Shown here piece after piece: positions 23,630 through 31,319 of a DNA stretch of 36,050 nucleotides (its first letter is position 1; every line of letters starts with the position of its first letter). Both the position numbers and the translations under genes were made by a program. This DNA is from Leptospiraceae bacterium (GTDB lineage: Bacteria > Spirochaetota > Leptospiria > Leptospirales > Leptonemataceae): assembly GCA_002717505.1 (NCBI GenBank), contig PBEB01000062.1, positions 6,194 through 42,243 on the forward strand, written 5' to 3'. The notes under the pieces are model-generated. The model searched no databases. It was not told the DNA's origin and saw nothing but the letters and a program-made list of their open reading frames with translations.

Positions 23630-24898
23630 TTATCGGATGAAGTCTACCAGAGTTGGTTTGATCACTCGAGCTCCTACGTTCAGGGCATACTGGTGTACGG
23701 ATTCCAACCATTTCAAATTCATGATGGATTCTGCCACGTCAATCCCTTCCGACTCAGCCAGTAGCTCGGTCATATAAGTCTTATCCCAGGCTACGCGCTT
23801 GGTATGCTCTTCCATCCGGTTCTGCTTGGCGCCTACTTCGGCCCGAAACCGCAGCACATTTTCCAGGGCGGAATCCAGGTTTCCAAGGTCACGTCCCGAA
23901 ATCTCCAGTTGATCGCCGGCGATAAGATCATCTCGAAACTTGATCAATACATCAAAAACAGATCGTCCGTTTACACGGGCCGTTTCGGAAAAGTTATTGG
24001 GAGGCTCAGAATTGTCAGAACTGACCAGACCGATGTCCCGCAATACAGTGCTACCTTCCATATCTTCCAACCAGATCTGGTGCGGTTCGGTAGTGCTCAG
24101 GCTGATATAGTCCTGACCAATCTTGGATGCTTTAACTTCTATACCCGACTGATTGATTTTATCAATGATATCGTCTATGGTATCCCCGGCCGCAACGCGT
24201 ACCTCTACGCCATCAATGCGAAATGCCTGATCTGTGGTGCTGACGTAGCCAGAGTTGTCTGTAGCTCCGGTGACGGTCATATTGGTGCCCCAGAAAGCAT
24301 GGTTCCCCGGCAAATTAACATCGATGTACTGGCTACGTTCTACTTCGGTAAGCCGCTTGCCATTGTCGCCTCGATATTCAACGCCTACGATCTGATTGTC
24401 CAGTTCGATGCCCTGCAATCCTCGAATACTACTTAGAATGGGCTCAAATGGAGGTCGATCCACTTCATGACCACCGAACAACGGACGTCCGGTAGCATCC
24501 CGACCGTTTGCGATATCGATTAAGGCCCGGAGATGCTGATCGATCTCTTTTGCGATGGCATTCTTGAGCTCGAATCCGCTGTCTCCCTGGTAAATGCCAT
24601 TGGAGGCCTGCACAGCAAGCTGTCGAACCCGGTGGATGATTTCTGTTACTCGGCTGAGCTCGCCGTCCATATGATTTAACCGGGACATTCCGGCCTCTAT
24701 GTTCTGGGCGAACTGATCCAGTTCATTCACCCGGCTGCGATAGTACATCTGATTTGTTGCAGCAGATGGATCGTCTCCGGGTCGGCTGATGCGCTGCCCG
24801 GTAGCCAGCTGATTCTGGACCTTATCCATTTCATACTTGTGCCTTTCGAGGTTTCGCACAAGCGAATTGTTCTGCATAATTCCTGTGGTTCGCATCAT
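23630..24898 (-). CDS. flgL: Flagellar hook-associated protein 3 (HAP3, FlgL)
   Basis: A 422-residue hook-filament junction protein. The conserved N-terminal D0/D1 helices are present (QNNSLVRNLERHKYEMDKVQNQLATGQRIS and PGDDPSAA in successive segments), as is the C-terminal coiled helix ending in YALNVGARVIKPTLVDFIR. The middle region (about 180-330) is the variable outer domain and carries a flagellin-IN-like stretch (RIDGVEVRVAAGDTIDDII). Two ATGs are adjacent (24898 and 24895), with GGAG 9 nt upstream of the first. It follows flgK by 95 bp and precedes fliW by 4 bp. Confidence 0.95.
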   Translation of the reverse strand: MMRTTGIMQNNSLVRNLERHKYEMDKVQNQLATGQRISRPGDDPSAATNQMYYRSRVNELDQFAQNIEAGMSRLNHMDGELSRVTEIIHRVRQLAVQASNGIYQGDSGFELKNAIAKEIDQHLRALIDIANGRDATGRPLFGGHEVDRPPFEPILSSIRGLQGIELDNQIVGVEYRGDNGKRLTEVERSQYIDVNLPGNHAFWGTNMTVTGATDNSGYVSTTDQAFRIDGVEVRVAAGDTIDDIIDKINQSGIEVKASKIGQDYISLSTTEPHQIWLEDMEGSTVLRDIGLVSSDNSEPPNNFSETARVNGRSVFDVLIKFRDDLIAGDQLEISGRDLGNLDSALENVLRFRAEVGAKQNRMEEHTKRVAWDKTYMTELLAESEGIDVAESIMNLKWLESVHQYALNVGARVIKPTLVDFIR

Positions 24899-24993
24899 AT
24901 TCTAGATCTCCATTCCCTGTGGATTTTCCCGGTCACGCATCTTTCGAGTCTATCCGGCCTTCATTTTTTCCTTTCAGACCTGTCCTTCTTTGA

Positions 24994-26931
24994 TTAACCG
25001 CCCAGGCGATTGATAATAACATCCAGCATCTGATCCATGCTATTTAGAATCTTGGCGGCTGCATTATAGGAATGTTGAAATTGCACCATGTTAGACATTT
25101 CTTCATCAAGGCTTACACCCATCACGCTCTGCCGCAGGTTTCGCAGAGAGAGCAGATTGTCCTCATGTCTCTGGATGGCATCCTCTGCTGTGCGGCTTTC
25201 GGTGCCCAGCTTGGAGATGACGCCGTTATAGAATTCTTCTGCGTTCTCTGCATGGCCAATCATGTTCTTGCCCTGTTTTAGCGATTCTGCGATGAGCAAA
25301 GCATTGCTTCCGTCTGCAGATCCGTTGGACTGGTTGTAATCTCCAGTACCGCCTACATCCTTGCCCCGCGCCGCGGCCAGCGAAGCCGGGTCTCTTAGAA
25401 TCTCCTCAGATACTTTGATGTACGCGGAGGGGTGATAGATCGGAGTAAGAGTGATATCCTGGAGCGGGGCTCTTAATTTCGAAATTTCATCAATCCTGCG
25501 GAAATCAAAAGCTCCCTGCGGTCCTGAAGCATTGAGAATCCCCGTATAGCCTGCCAGAAGCTCTCCGGAATCCTCCAGGTGCCGAATCATGAAATTCGTC
25601 CGTCGATCATCTTCCGCAGTGGTTCCCTTGAGCGCCAGCTGGTTGTCATGGGTCATATAAGCCACCACGCCGGCATCCTGATCGTTAATGCGCTTGATGA
25701 TGGAATCCAGAGTATCGTCTGCAGAATAATCTACGAGCACCGGAGTGTTGTTGCCATCGTTGCGATAGAAGGTAAGAGTACCATCTACTCCCACGGGTTT
25801 GGATGGATCAACAGTATTGGCTCCGCTCACTCGAAAAATAGCAGTAACTTCCGCTGTTCCGTCCTGGTTTAAATCGTAGTTGGCTGCCTGGGGTCCCAGA
25901 TCGTAGATTCCCCTGGAGTTTCCGCTTAGATTGCGAATATCAAAGAAATTCTTGTTGGTTTCACCATTTAGGCCAAAGCCATCTTTGTGGACTTCATTGA
26001 CTACATCTGCAATATTTAGAGCGAACTCATCTACATTGTTAATCCGTTCTACGATGGCTTCATCACGCATTTGCTTGAGGCCGAACAGATGGCCGCCGCT
26101 CAGAATCAGTTCCTTGTCGTTATGGTCCCACAGAATTTTGGCCATGCCATCATTGGTTGCATCTGGCTCGGTTTTCAGCTTTCGCTGAATCTCTCCCTGT
26201 ACGAGGGCCTGTTCACCAATAAAAACAATCAACTCATCTTTATCGCCGCGACCTATGCGAATATTGGCAATGCCAGAAAGCTTCTCGATGGCAGCATCCC
26301 GGCGGTCCATCAAGTCATTGGGTTGGTCACCCAGAGCCTGTAGTTTCAGTATTCGCTCGTTTAGATCGCGAATGTCCGCTGCCAGCGAATTGATGGTCCG
26401 AACGTCCGCGATGATTTCACGGTTGGCTCTATGCCTCAAATCAGTGAGTTTATTGTAAATGTCTGACATCCTGGTAGTGAGAGCATTGCCTCGTTCCAGT
26501 ACCACTTCCCGGTGTGCACGATCGGATGGATAGGTCGACAATTCCTGCCAGCTCTGCCAGAACTTGTCTCCCAGGGTTCGCAGAGAATTGTCGGACGGCT
26601 CATTAAAAATGCGTTCGATTTGCTGAAGATAGTCGGAGGAGGCTCCCCAGTAATTCTTCACATTGTTTGCATCTGCGATCTGATCATCATAAAATGTATT
26701 TCTGATTCGCTCGATGGATGCGATCTGTACGCCCTGACCCTGCTGTCCCTTGACATTCGCACGGTTCAACGCCGGTGCGTAGAGTGGATCCATGCTTTCC
26801 AGGTTTACGCGCTGTCTGGAATAGTTTTCGTTATCGGCATTTGCAATGTTATGACCCGTGGTTGAGATGGCAGTTTGATGCACATTCAATCCACGTTTCG
26901 CTATTTCAAAGCCACCAAATGTTGAGCCCAT
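24994..26931 (-). CDS. flgK: Flagellar hook-associated protein 1 (HAP1, FlgK)
   Basis: A 645-residue first junction protein between hook and filament. The N-terminus GSTFGGFEIAKRGLNVHQTA with ISTTGHNIANADNENYSRQ is the standard rod/hook/HAP signature. The C-terminus has the matching DEEMSNMVQFQHSYNAAAKIL and VIINRLGG. The long variable middle includes a second IN-like segment. A perfect AGGAGG lies upstream of the ATG. The gene is preceded by a 357-bp leader after flgN that contains a terminator-like hairpin and two small stem-loops. Confidence 0.96.
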   Translation of the reverse strand: MGSTFGGFEIAKRGLNVHQTAISTTGHNIANADNENYSRQRVNLESMDPLYAPALNRANVKGQQGQGVQIASIERIRNTFYDDQIADANNVKNYWGASSDYLQQIERIFNEPSDNSLRTLGDKFWQSWQELSTYPSDRAHREVVLERGNALTTRMSDIYNKLTDLRHRANREIIADVRTINSLAADIRDLNERILKLQALGDQPNDLMDRRDAAIEKLSGIANIRIGRGDKDELIVFIGEQALVQGEIQRKLKTEPDATNDGMAKILWDHNDKELILSGGHLFGLKQMRDEAIVERINNVDEFALNIADVVNEVHKDGFGLNGETNKNFFDIRNLSGNSRGIYDLGPQAANYDLNQDGTAEVTAIFRVSGANTVDPSKPVGVDGTLTFYRNDGNNTPVLVDYSADDTLDSIIKRINDQDAGVVAYMTHDNQLALKGTTAEDDRRTNFMIRHLEDSGELLAGYTGILNASGPQGAFDFRRIDEISKLRAPLQDITLTPIYHPSAYIKVSEEILRDPASLAAARGKDVGGTGDYNQSNGSADGSNALLIAESLKQGKNMIGHAENAEEFYNGVISKLGTESRTAEDAIQRHEDNLLSLRNLRQSVMGVSLDEEMSNMVQFQHSYNAAAKILNSMDQMLDVIINRLGG

Positions 26932-27033
26932 ATAAGCCTCCTTTTATCTTCTCGGTAACTGAAACAAAAGGATGAGAAAAATACAGGTTTCGGGGATTCT
27001 GGCGAGGCTTGAATGCGACGGCGACGATTTCCA

Positions 27034-27049
27034 GGAGTTGTTCGACTCC
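27034..27049 (-). other. Stem-loop in the flgK leader
   Basis: GGAGT and ACTCC on the minus strand enclose a 6-nt loop, about 100 nt upstream of flgK. A second stem (GGAG-TCG-CTCC, 27180-27190) lies further upstream. Both begin with the same ATGGAGTCG. The 26932-27288 stretch contains these elements, the hairpin at 27236 and no convincing gene. It is probably the flgK promoter/leader. Confidence 0.35.
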
Positions 27050-27235
27050 ATTTCGGAGGGAAAGGGATCTAGCTGAATGGGCAACGCGACATAATGAATT
27101 GAAACTGGAAGCCGAAGAGTTAAGCGTTCGCGGAATGATGGCTGCCACGGATCGAAAATATGACATGCACTGAAAAGGAGGAGCGACTCCATATCGAAGC
27201 GATGGGCGTCGGGTAGAAAGAAAATTCGGCAGGGT

Positions 27236-27267
27236 AAAAAATAGCCCGCCGGCATTGCCGGTGAGGC
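27236..27267 (-). terminator. Terminator- or attenuator-like hairpin between flgN and flgK
   Basis: On the minus strand, GCC and CCGG pair with CCGG and GGC around a CAATG loop, with a small internal bulge. GGC is followed by TA and six T residues. It begins 22 bp after the flgN stop. The stem is short, so termination may be partial, separating flgN expression from flgK. Confidence 0.5.
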
Positions 27268-27288
27268 GACCTTTAGGTCTTTGTGAAG

Positions 27289-27813
27289 TTAAACGGTGGC
27301 GTTCAAGATGAGAGACGGTCCATCGGCTTTCTTTTTATCTTTGCCTGCCGGATGGTACATCTTGTCTTTTCCTGAAGCCATTTCCAGAACGTTGTTCAGG
27401 TTGGTGCTTGCGCGTTCTAGAGAGTTCTGGTTTTCTTGATTGAGAGTTTGAAGCTTTCGCAGATCCAGCATGAGCAGGGAAAGCAGGTCCCTTTCCTGCT
27501 CCACCGGCACTCCCTGGTCTTCCAGCAAGTCCAGGGCATGCATTAGATCGCTGGCCCGCAGATCGCTTTTTGCTTCGAATAGATCCGGTCGCTGCTTCTG
27601 CAATCGACTGCAGCTTTCTATCCGCTCTTTTTCCGCCTTTTCCATTGCTGTAACAATGGTTTCCAGGCGGCCGCTCAGTTCGTTGAGCTTCTTTCCGTTG
27701 GCCTCTGCAATGGCTCGTCCTTTATCCTTTTCCAGGCTAAGGGCTTCCTTTACCAGTCGGGACTGCTCTCGCAGAGTTTTTTCTAGAGCCGGGAAAATCA
27801 TCAGTTCTCCCAT
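27289..27813 (-). CDS. flgN: Flagellar export chaperone FlgN-like protein
   Basis: A 174-residue, almost fully helical protein with heptad-like charge pattern. FlgN family chaperones escort FlgK and FlgL to the export gate. The gene lies directly upstream of flgK and flgL on the same strand, which is the classic flgN place. The C-terminal half contains the LQTLNQENQNSLE helix and a basic tail. Sequence similarity within FlgN is weak, so the name rests on helical pattern, length and context. An internal ATG at residue 5 is an alternative start. Confidence 0.8.
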   Translation of the reverse strand: MGELMIFPALEKTLREQSRLVKEALSLEKDKGRAIAEANGKKLNELSGRLETIVTAMEKAEKERIESCSRLQKQRPDLFEAKSDLRASDLMHALDLLEDQGVPVEQERDLLSLLMLDLRKLQTLNQENQNSLERASTNLNNVLEMASGKDKMYHPAGKDKKKADGPSLILNATV

Positions 27814-27887
27814 CGGAAGCTAATCCAAAATCATAAGAAAAAATCGGATATACTTGACCCGCAGTGAGCTAGATTCCTCTAATAGGT

Positions 27888-29198
27888 ATGGCATTTCCCT
27901 ATTCCTTCATTTCACGGTCCTGGTTTATCCGCTCCGGGGGCTTTATCAAACTGGTCCTTCTGGCAGTGATGGCGACGGCTCTGGCAGCTAGCTGTTCCGG
28001 TCCTTCTAATCGCGACGATTCCGGTCTATCAGGTGATTTTCGGGACGCTTGCATGCGCGGTGAGATAACCGTGTACGGTGAAGCTCCTATTTACACCAGC
28101 GTGGCCTCAGCAATGGATAAGGCCAAAGAGGATGCTTGCAGAAAGGCCATTGAGAAATGTATTGGCGAAGAGGTAGCCCAGTACAGCGGTGTAGGCGATG
28201 GCCAATCCATCGGATTCGAGGTTTATACGAAGGCTCGTGGGATTTGCCGAAACGACAGCGTAATCGAGCAACAAACTTACAATCTGGATACCATCAAGAT
28301 GCTCCGAGCCTTTGTCCGGTTCGAGGTTAGCCCAGCGGATGTGAACAACCAGATAAATCTTATGCAGAAGCTGGTGGGAAACCCCCGTATTCTTGTGTTG
28401 ATTCGCGAAGAGTACAATATTGCCGGTCAGTCCAAACGAGTAGAAGGATTCAACTCCAGGAATGCACAGGCTGCCAGCGCCCTCCGCGATGCCCTGGTGC
28501 AAAAAGGCTACAATATTGTTGATCCATCCCGATTCAATACACGGGGCATCAATGAAGCACTGGTATCGTCCAATCCTGGAAACGTTCCTCCTGAGCTCAT
28601 GGACCGCGCTGTTGCGGCAGATGCAGATGTGCTGATTGTTGGAAATATAGAAGCGAATCCGCAAAACATTGCCACTCTGGGCCAGCACTTCAAATCCTAT
28701 AAAGCTACGGGAAACGTGGCCATTGTTACTCTCTGGGGTCGAGGAGAAGTACTGGGAGAATTCAGCAAAGTAGAGAACGGAGCGCAAACCACGGACCTGG
28801 CAGCGGCCCGAGCGGCCATGGAACGATTTGCAGTGGGGGCGGAACCGGAAAGAAGGCTAACGGGTTTGGCTCAGTTTACCCATAGTAGACTACAAAGTCG
28901 CTGGGGAAGCATTACGAGAAATAATGTAATCTTGATGAAGATTCAGGGTCTCAGTTTTGATGAAGCCGGCATATTTCGTGATGATCTTCAAATCAAAACT
29001 GCAGTTAAAGGTGTGAATGAAGTACGCTCTTCGCAGAGTGAAACCGTCTGGGAAGTGACGTATCCTGGCCGAGTCTTTGCCCTTCGAGACACCCTGGCCT
29101 TTTACTCGGCGAATCCTAAAATATTCCAGATTGTGGCGAAGAAGAAGTTAATCGTTACAGAAGCCAAACGGGGAGAAATCTCCATCCGCTTTCAATGA
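27888..29198 (+). CDS. FlgT/LPP20-like exported lipoprotein
   Basis: A 436-residue protein with a signal peptide and lipobox ALAASC (Cys about residue 36). Residues about 55-125 show the LPP20/FlgT-N pattern: an alternation of GEAPIYTSVASAMDKAKEDACRKA and a Cys-containing strand. Residues about 165-260 resemble the FlgT middle domain, a TolB-like alpha/beta unit (RILVLIRE, ALRDALVQKGYNIVD, ADADVLIVGNIEA). The C-terminal third is another alpha/beta repeat. In Vibrio, FlgT forms part of the H ring at the flagellar basal body. Position beside flgN supports a flagellar or envelope role, but this is inference. It is divergent from flgN and coupled to the DUF192 gene. Confidence 0.7.
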   Translation: MAFPYSFISRSWFIRSGGFIKLVLLAVMATALAASCSGPSNRDDSGLSGDFRDACMRGEITVYGEAPIYTSVASAMDKAKEDACRKAIEKCIGEEVAQYSGVGDGQSIGFEVYTKARGICRNDSVIEQQTYNLDTIKMLRAFVRFEVSPADVNNQINLMQKLVGNPRILVLIREEYNIAGQSKRVEGFNSRNAQAASALRDALVQKGYNIVDPSRFNTRGINEALVSSNPGNVPPELMDRAVAADADVLIVGNIEANPQNIATLGQHFKSYKATGNVAIVTLWGRGEVLGEFSKVENGAQTTDLAAARAAMERFAVGAEPERRLTGLAQFTHSRLQSRWGSITRNNVILMKIQGLSFDEAGIFRDDLQIKTAVKGVNEVRSSQSETVWEVTYPGRVFALRDTLAFYSANPKIFQIVAKKKLIVTEAKRGEISIRFQ

Positions 29199-29698
29199 TC
29201 GGTAGTGGTCCAGATAGAGCCCGATCGCAGCATGGGGCTCTATTCCTGCTCGTGCGTTTAACCTGGGTTCCTGTGTTTGCCCTGGCTTTGCTTACTCATT
29301 GTGATCGAAACCTTCCGGGGGCACTCCCGACTATGGAGATTCGCATCGGAGGTGAACCTCTGACTGTGGAAATCGCGGCTGATCCAGACAGCAGGACGGC
29401 GGGCTTAAAGGGACGGGAATCCATGGCTCCGAATCATGGAATGCTATTCGCTTTTCCAGAAGCCCAGAAAGTGGGATTTTATATGAAAGATACTCCGTTG
29501 CCTCTGGACGTGGCTTTCTTCGATGATCAGGGATTTCTGATCGAGTATTTCAGCATGCATCCGGATGATGGAAAGGCAATCTATACTTCCCCGGAACCGG
29601 CCATCTATGCAATTGAGACAAACCGGGGCTGGTTTCGTGAAAGAGGTATTCAGAAATATGCGCAGCTACAGTTGCCAGAACCGGTCCGAGGTCGTTAG
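29195..29698 (+). CDS. DUF192 family lipoprotein
   Basis: A 167-residue exported protein. It has a hydrophobic signal segment (about residues 18-34) and a lipobox-like LLTHC (Cys35). The DUF192 (UPF0127) domain at about 47-160 has AGLKGRESMAPNHGMLFAFP, FYMKDTPLPLDVAFFD and AIETNRGWFRERGI, all conserved positions in the family. Function is unknown. The ATG overlaps the stop of the preceding lipoprotein gene (ATGA at 29195-29198), so the two are co-translated. The convergent gene ends 3 bp beyond its stop. Confidence 0.88.
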   Translation: MIGSGPDRARSQHGALFLLVRLTWVPVFALALLTHCDRNLPGALPTMEIRIGGEPLTVEIAADPDSRTAGLKGRESMAPNHGMLFAFPEAQKVGFYMKDTPLPLDVAFFDDQGFLIEYFSMHPDDGKAIYTSPEPAIYAIETNRGWFRERGIQKYAQLQLPEPVRGR

Positions 29699-29701
29699 GC
29701 G

Positions 29702-31018
29702 TTAATAGCAGGGTAACTGATAGAAAAACACCGGCGTTGCAGCGTCTACGGAGGCATCTACGCTTACTGGCATGAGTAGACTTGCATCATTTAACGAGTA
29801 GGTTCCCGATTGCTGAATACTGGAATCGAAGGAGTCATTGTATATTAGGCCATCGGTGTCCGGATTCATTGAGCGAAAAAAGGTCGCTCCACCATCTTTA
29901 CTAACATCTACCTGGGGCGTTCCTGTGGGTGCGGCAACCGTGATGATGCGCGAAACAGCCACTGTTCGATTTCCATGGCGTTGGAGCCGTACCGTGGCCC
30001 CCGGAAGGTCCGGATTTAATACAAAACTGTCAGAGCTCCCCGTTGCTGTGTCAATGGACCAGACCTGAGCCCTTAGATCCGCGGTGGATGTGCCCGGACT
30101 AATTCCCATAGCATATTGACTGGGACCGTTCACGAGAATGTCCGTCGGGTCGTGCAAACTTTCATCGCCCACACAGCAGATGAAGGACGCTCTATAAGTC
30201 TCCGTATACAGCCCTGATTCGGCAACACCTATAATTGCTTCGTAGATGGTTGAGTTATCTGTAGCAATGCCTGCCAATCTAATGTCGGAAGTGGATAGTG
30301 CGGACAGAGCAGTAAAATGAATGTTGTTTCCACCTGAATCATCCAGCAGAACCACAGGCGATAGGCTCTGATATGGTGCCGGGCTGGACAGAAGCATGGC
30401 ATCGTCCGGTGCCCCATTGCTGCCAATGCCAGCGGCAAAAAAACTCAGATCTGGAGAAAGGGCACCGACCAGAGCGGATGTCACAAAGGTGTCCTGTCTC
30501 TCGTAGGTTGCAGTGACGGAAAAGCTTTGAAGCGGTGGTCTGATAGCGAGGAAAGCCTCATCATTGGTTCCGTCCGGATTCTGATTTCCCAGAGCTATGA
30601 TCGTCCCATCGGGTCCCATTTTCATATCTGTAAACAGCACCGGATCCCCCGGAGAAGGTTGATGAAGAAACTCCGAAAACCAGCTAGCACCTCCGTCTGT
30701 GCTCTTCAAAATGATGGCGGCATCGTTACCCAGAAAAGTCCCGCCCCCGGCTGCATAGATCGCCCCATCAGAATCCTGAAGGATTGCAGTGATAAACACA
30801 GCTGAAATGGTATCAGGATTGGGAGTTGTGGATCCGACCTTTCTCCATGTATCATCGAAAGTACACGATAGGATCTCACCAAGAATAAGGACACCTTGCA
30901 GGGAACATAATGGATCTGAATCGTTGCATTGACTTGAGGCCGGACGGCAGAAATTGCCCGAAAGGAGAGCACCTAATAGCACAGGTGCGATAATCGTTCT
31001 AGGTGTTAATGACAACAT
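29702..31018 (-). CDS. Exported Asp-box (BNR-like) repeat protein
   Basis: A 438-residue protein with an N-terminal signal (IIAPVLLGALLSG) and a Cys after LSGNF, possibly a relaxed spirochaetal lipobox. A Cys-rich CNDSDPLCSL segment follows. Residues about 75-420 are all beta. Two Asp-box motifs, STDGGASW near 107 and SKDGGATF near 394, mark a beta-propeller like those of sialidases and other BNR proteins. I see no catalytic sialidase signature, so it is probably a binding or structural surface protein. The 301-bp stretch 31019-31319 upstream holds the cyclase terminator and a weak inverted repeat, with no other gene visible. Confidence 0.75.
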   Translation of the reverse strand: MLSLTPRTIIAPVLLGALLSGNFCRPASSQCNDSDPLCSLQGVLILGEILSCTFDDTWRKVGSTTPNPDTISAVFITAILQDSDGAIYAAGGGTFLGNDAAIILKSTDGGASWFSEFLHQPSPGDPVLFTDMKMGPDGTIIALGNQNPDGTNDEAFLAIRPPLQSFSVTATYERQDTFVTSALVGALSPDLSFFAAGIGSNGAPDDAMLLSSPAPYQSLSPVVLLDDSGGNNIHFTALSALSTSDIRLAGIATDNSTIYEAIIGVAESGLYTETYRASFICCVGDESLHDPTDILVNGPSQYAMGISPGTSTADLRAQVWSIDTATGSSDSFVLNPDLPGATVRLQRHGNRTVAVSRIITVAAPTGTPQVDVSKDGGATFFRSMNPDTDGLIYNDSFDSSIQQSGTYSLNDASLLMPVSVDASVDAATPVFFYQLPCY

Positions 31019-31276
31019 TTAGTAATAAGGGAAATGCGAATGCTGACTTTTGGACGGTATCCGGCATCCCAGGGTTCCGAAAAGCAGCATCAAAAAACGC
31101 TTGCCTGAACAAATTCTGTTGCAGTGGCGTGGTGTCCAGAGTTAAGGAATTGCGAAAGCGATTCGTAACAAACCGCGACTTTCCTAAATCAGAGCTCCTT
31201 GAAGCCTCTAATGCCACTTAAGCTCGGTCGGCGGGTAACTACCTTGCTTCGCACTCCGGTAGTCCTGAATTGAAGG

Positions 31277-31308
31277 GAAAAACGCGTCCGCCTGCAAAGG
31301 GCGAACGC
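31277..31308 (-). terminator. Rho-independent terminator of the SH3b-M48-cyclase operon
   Basis: On the minus strand, GCGT-T-CGCC pairs with GGCG-G-ACGC (8 bp with one mismatch) around CTTTGCA. GTTTTTC follows directly. It starts 12 bp beyond the cyclase stop. Confidence 0.75.
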
Positions 31309-31319
31309 AGTAATAGAAT

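Noticed and set aside
26944..27255. A 103-residue minus-strand reading frame in the flgN-flgK gap
   Set aside because: Composition is odd and it covers the stem-loops; no ribosome site or recognisable domain. I treat the gap as leader sequence.
27854..27883. Promoter TTGACC/TCTAAT for the FlgT-like gene
   Set aside because: The spacing is plausible (18 bp), but the transcript would start at or past the ATG at 27888, so it cannot serve that start.
31238..31263. Inverted repeat ACTACC/GGTAGT as a terminator
   Set aside because: A 14-nt loop, a 6-bp stem and no U-tract; the hairpin at 31277 is the better terminator.
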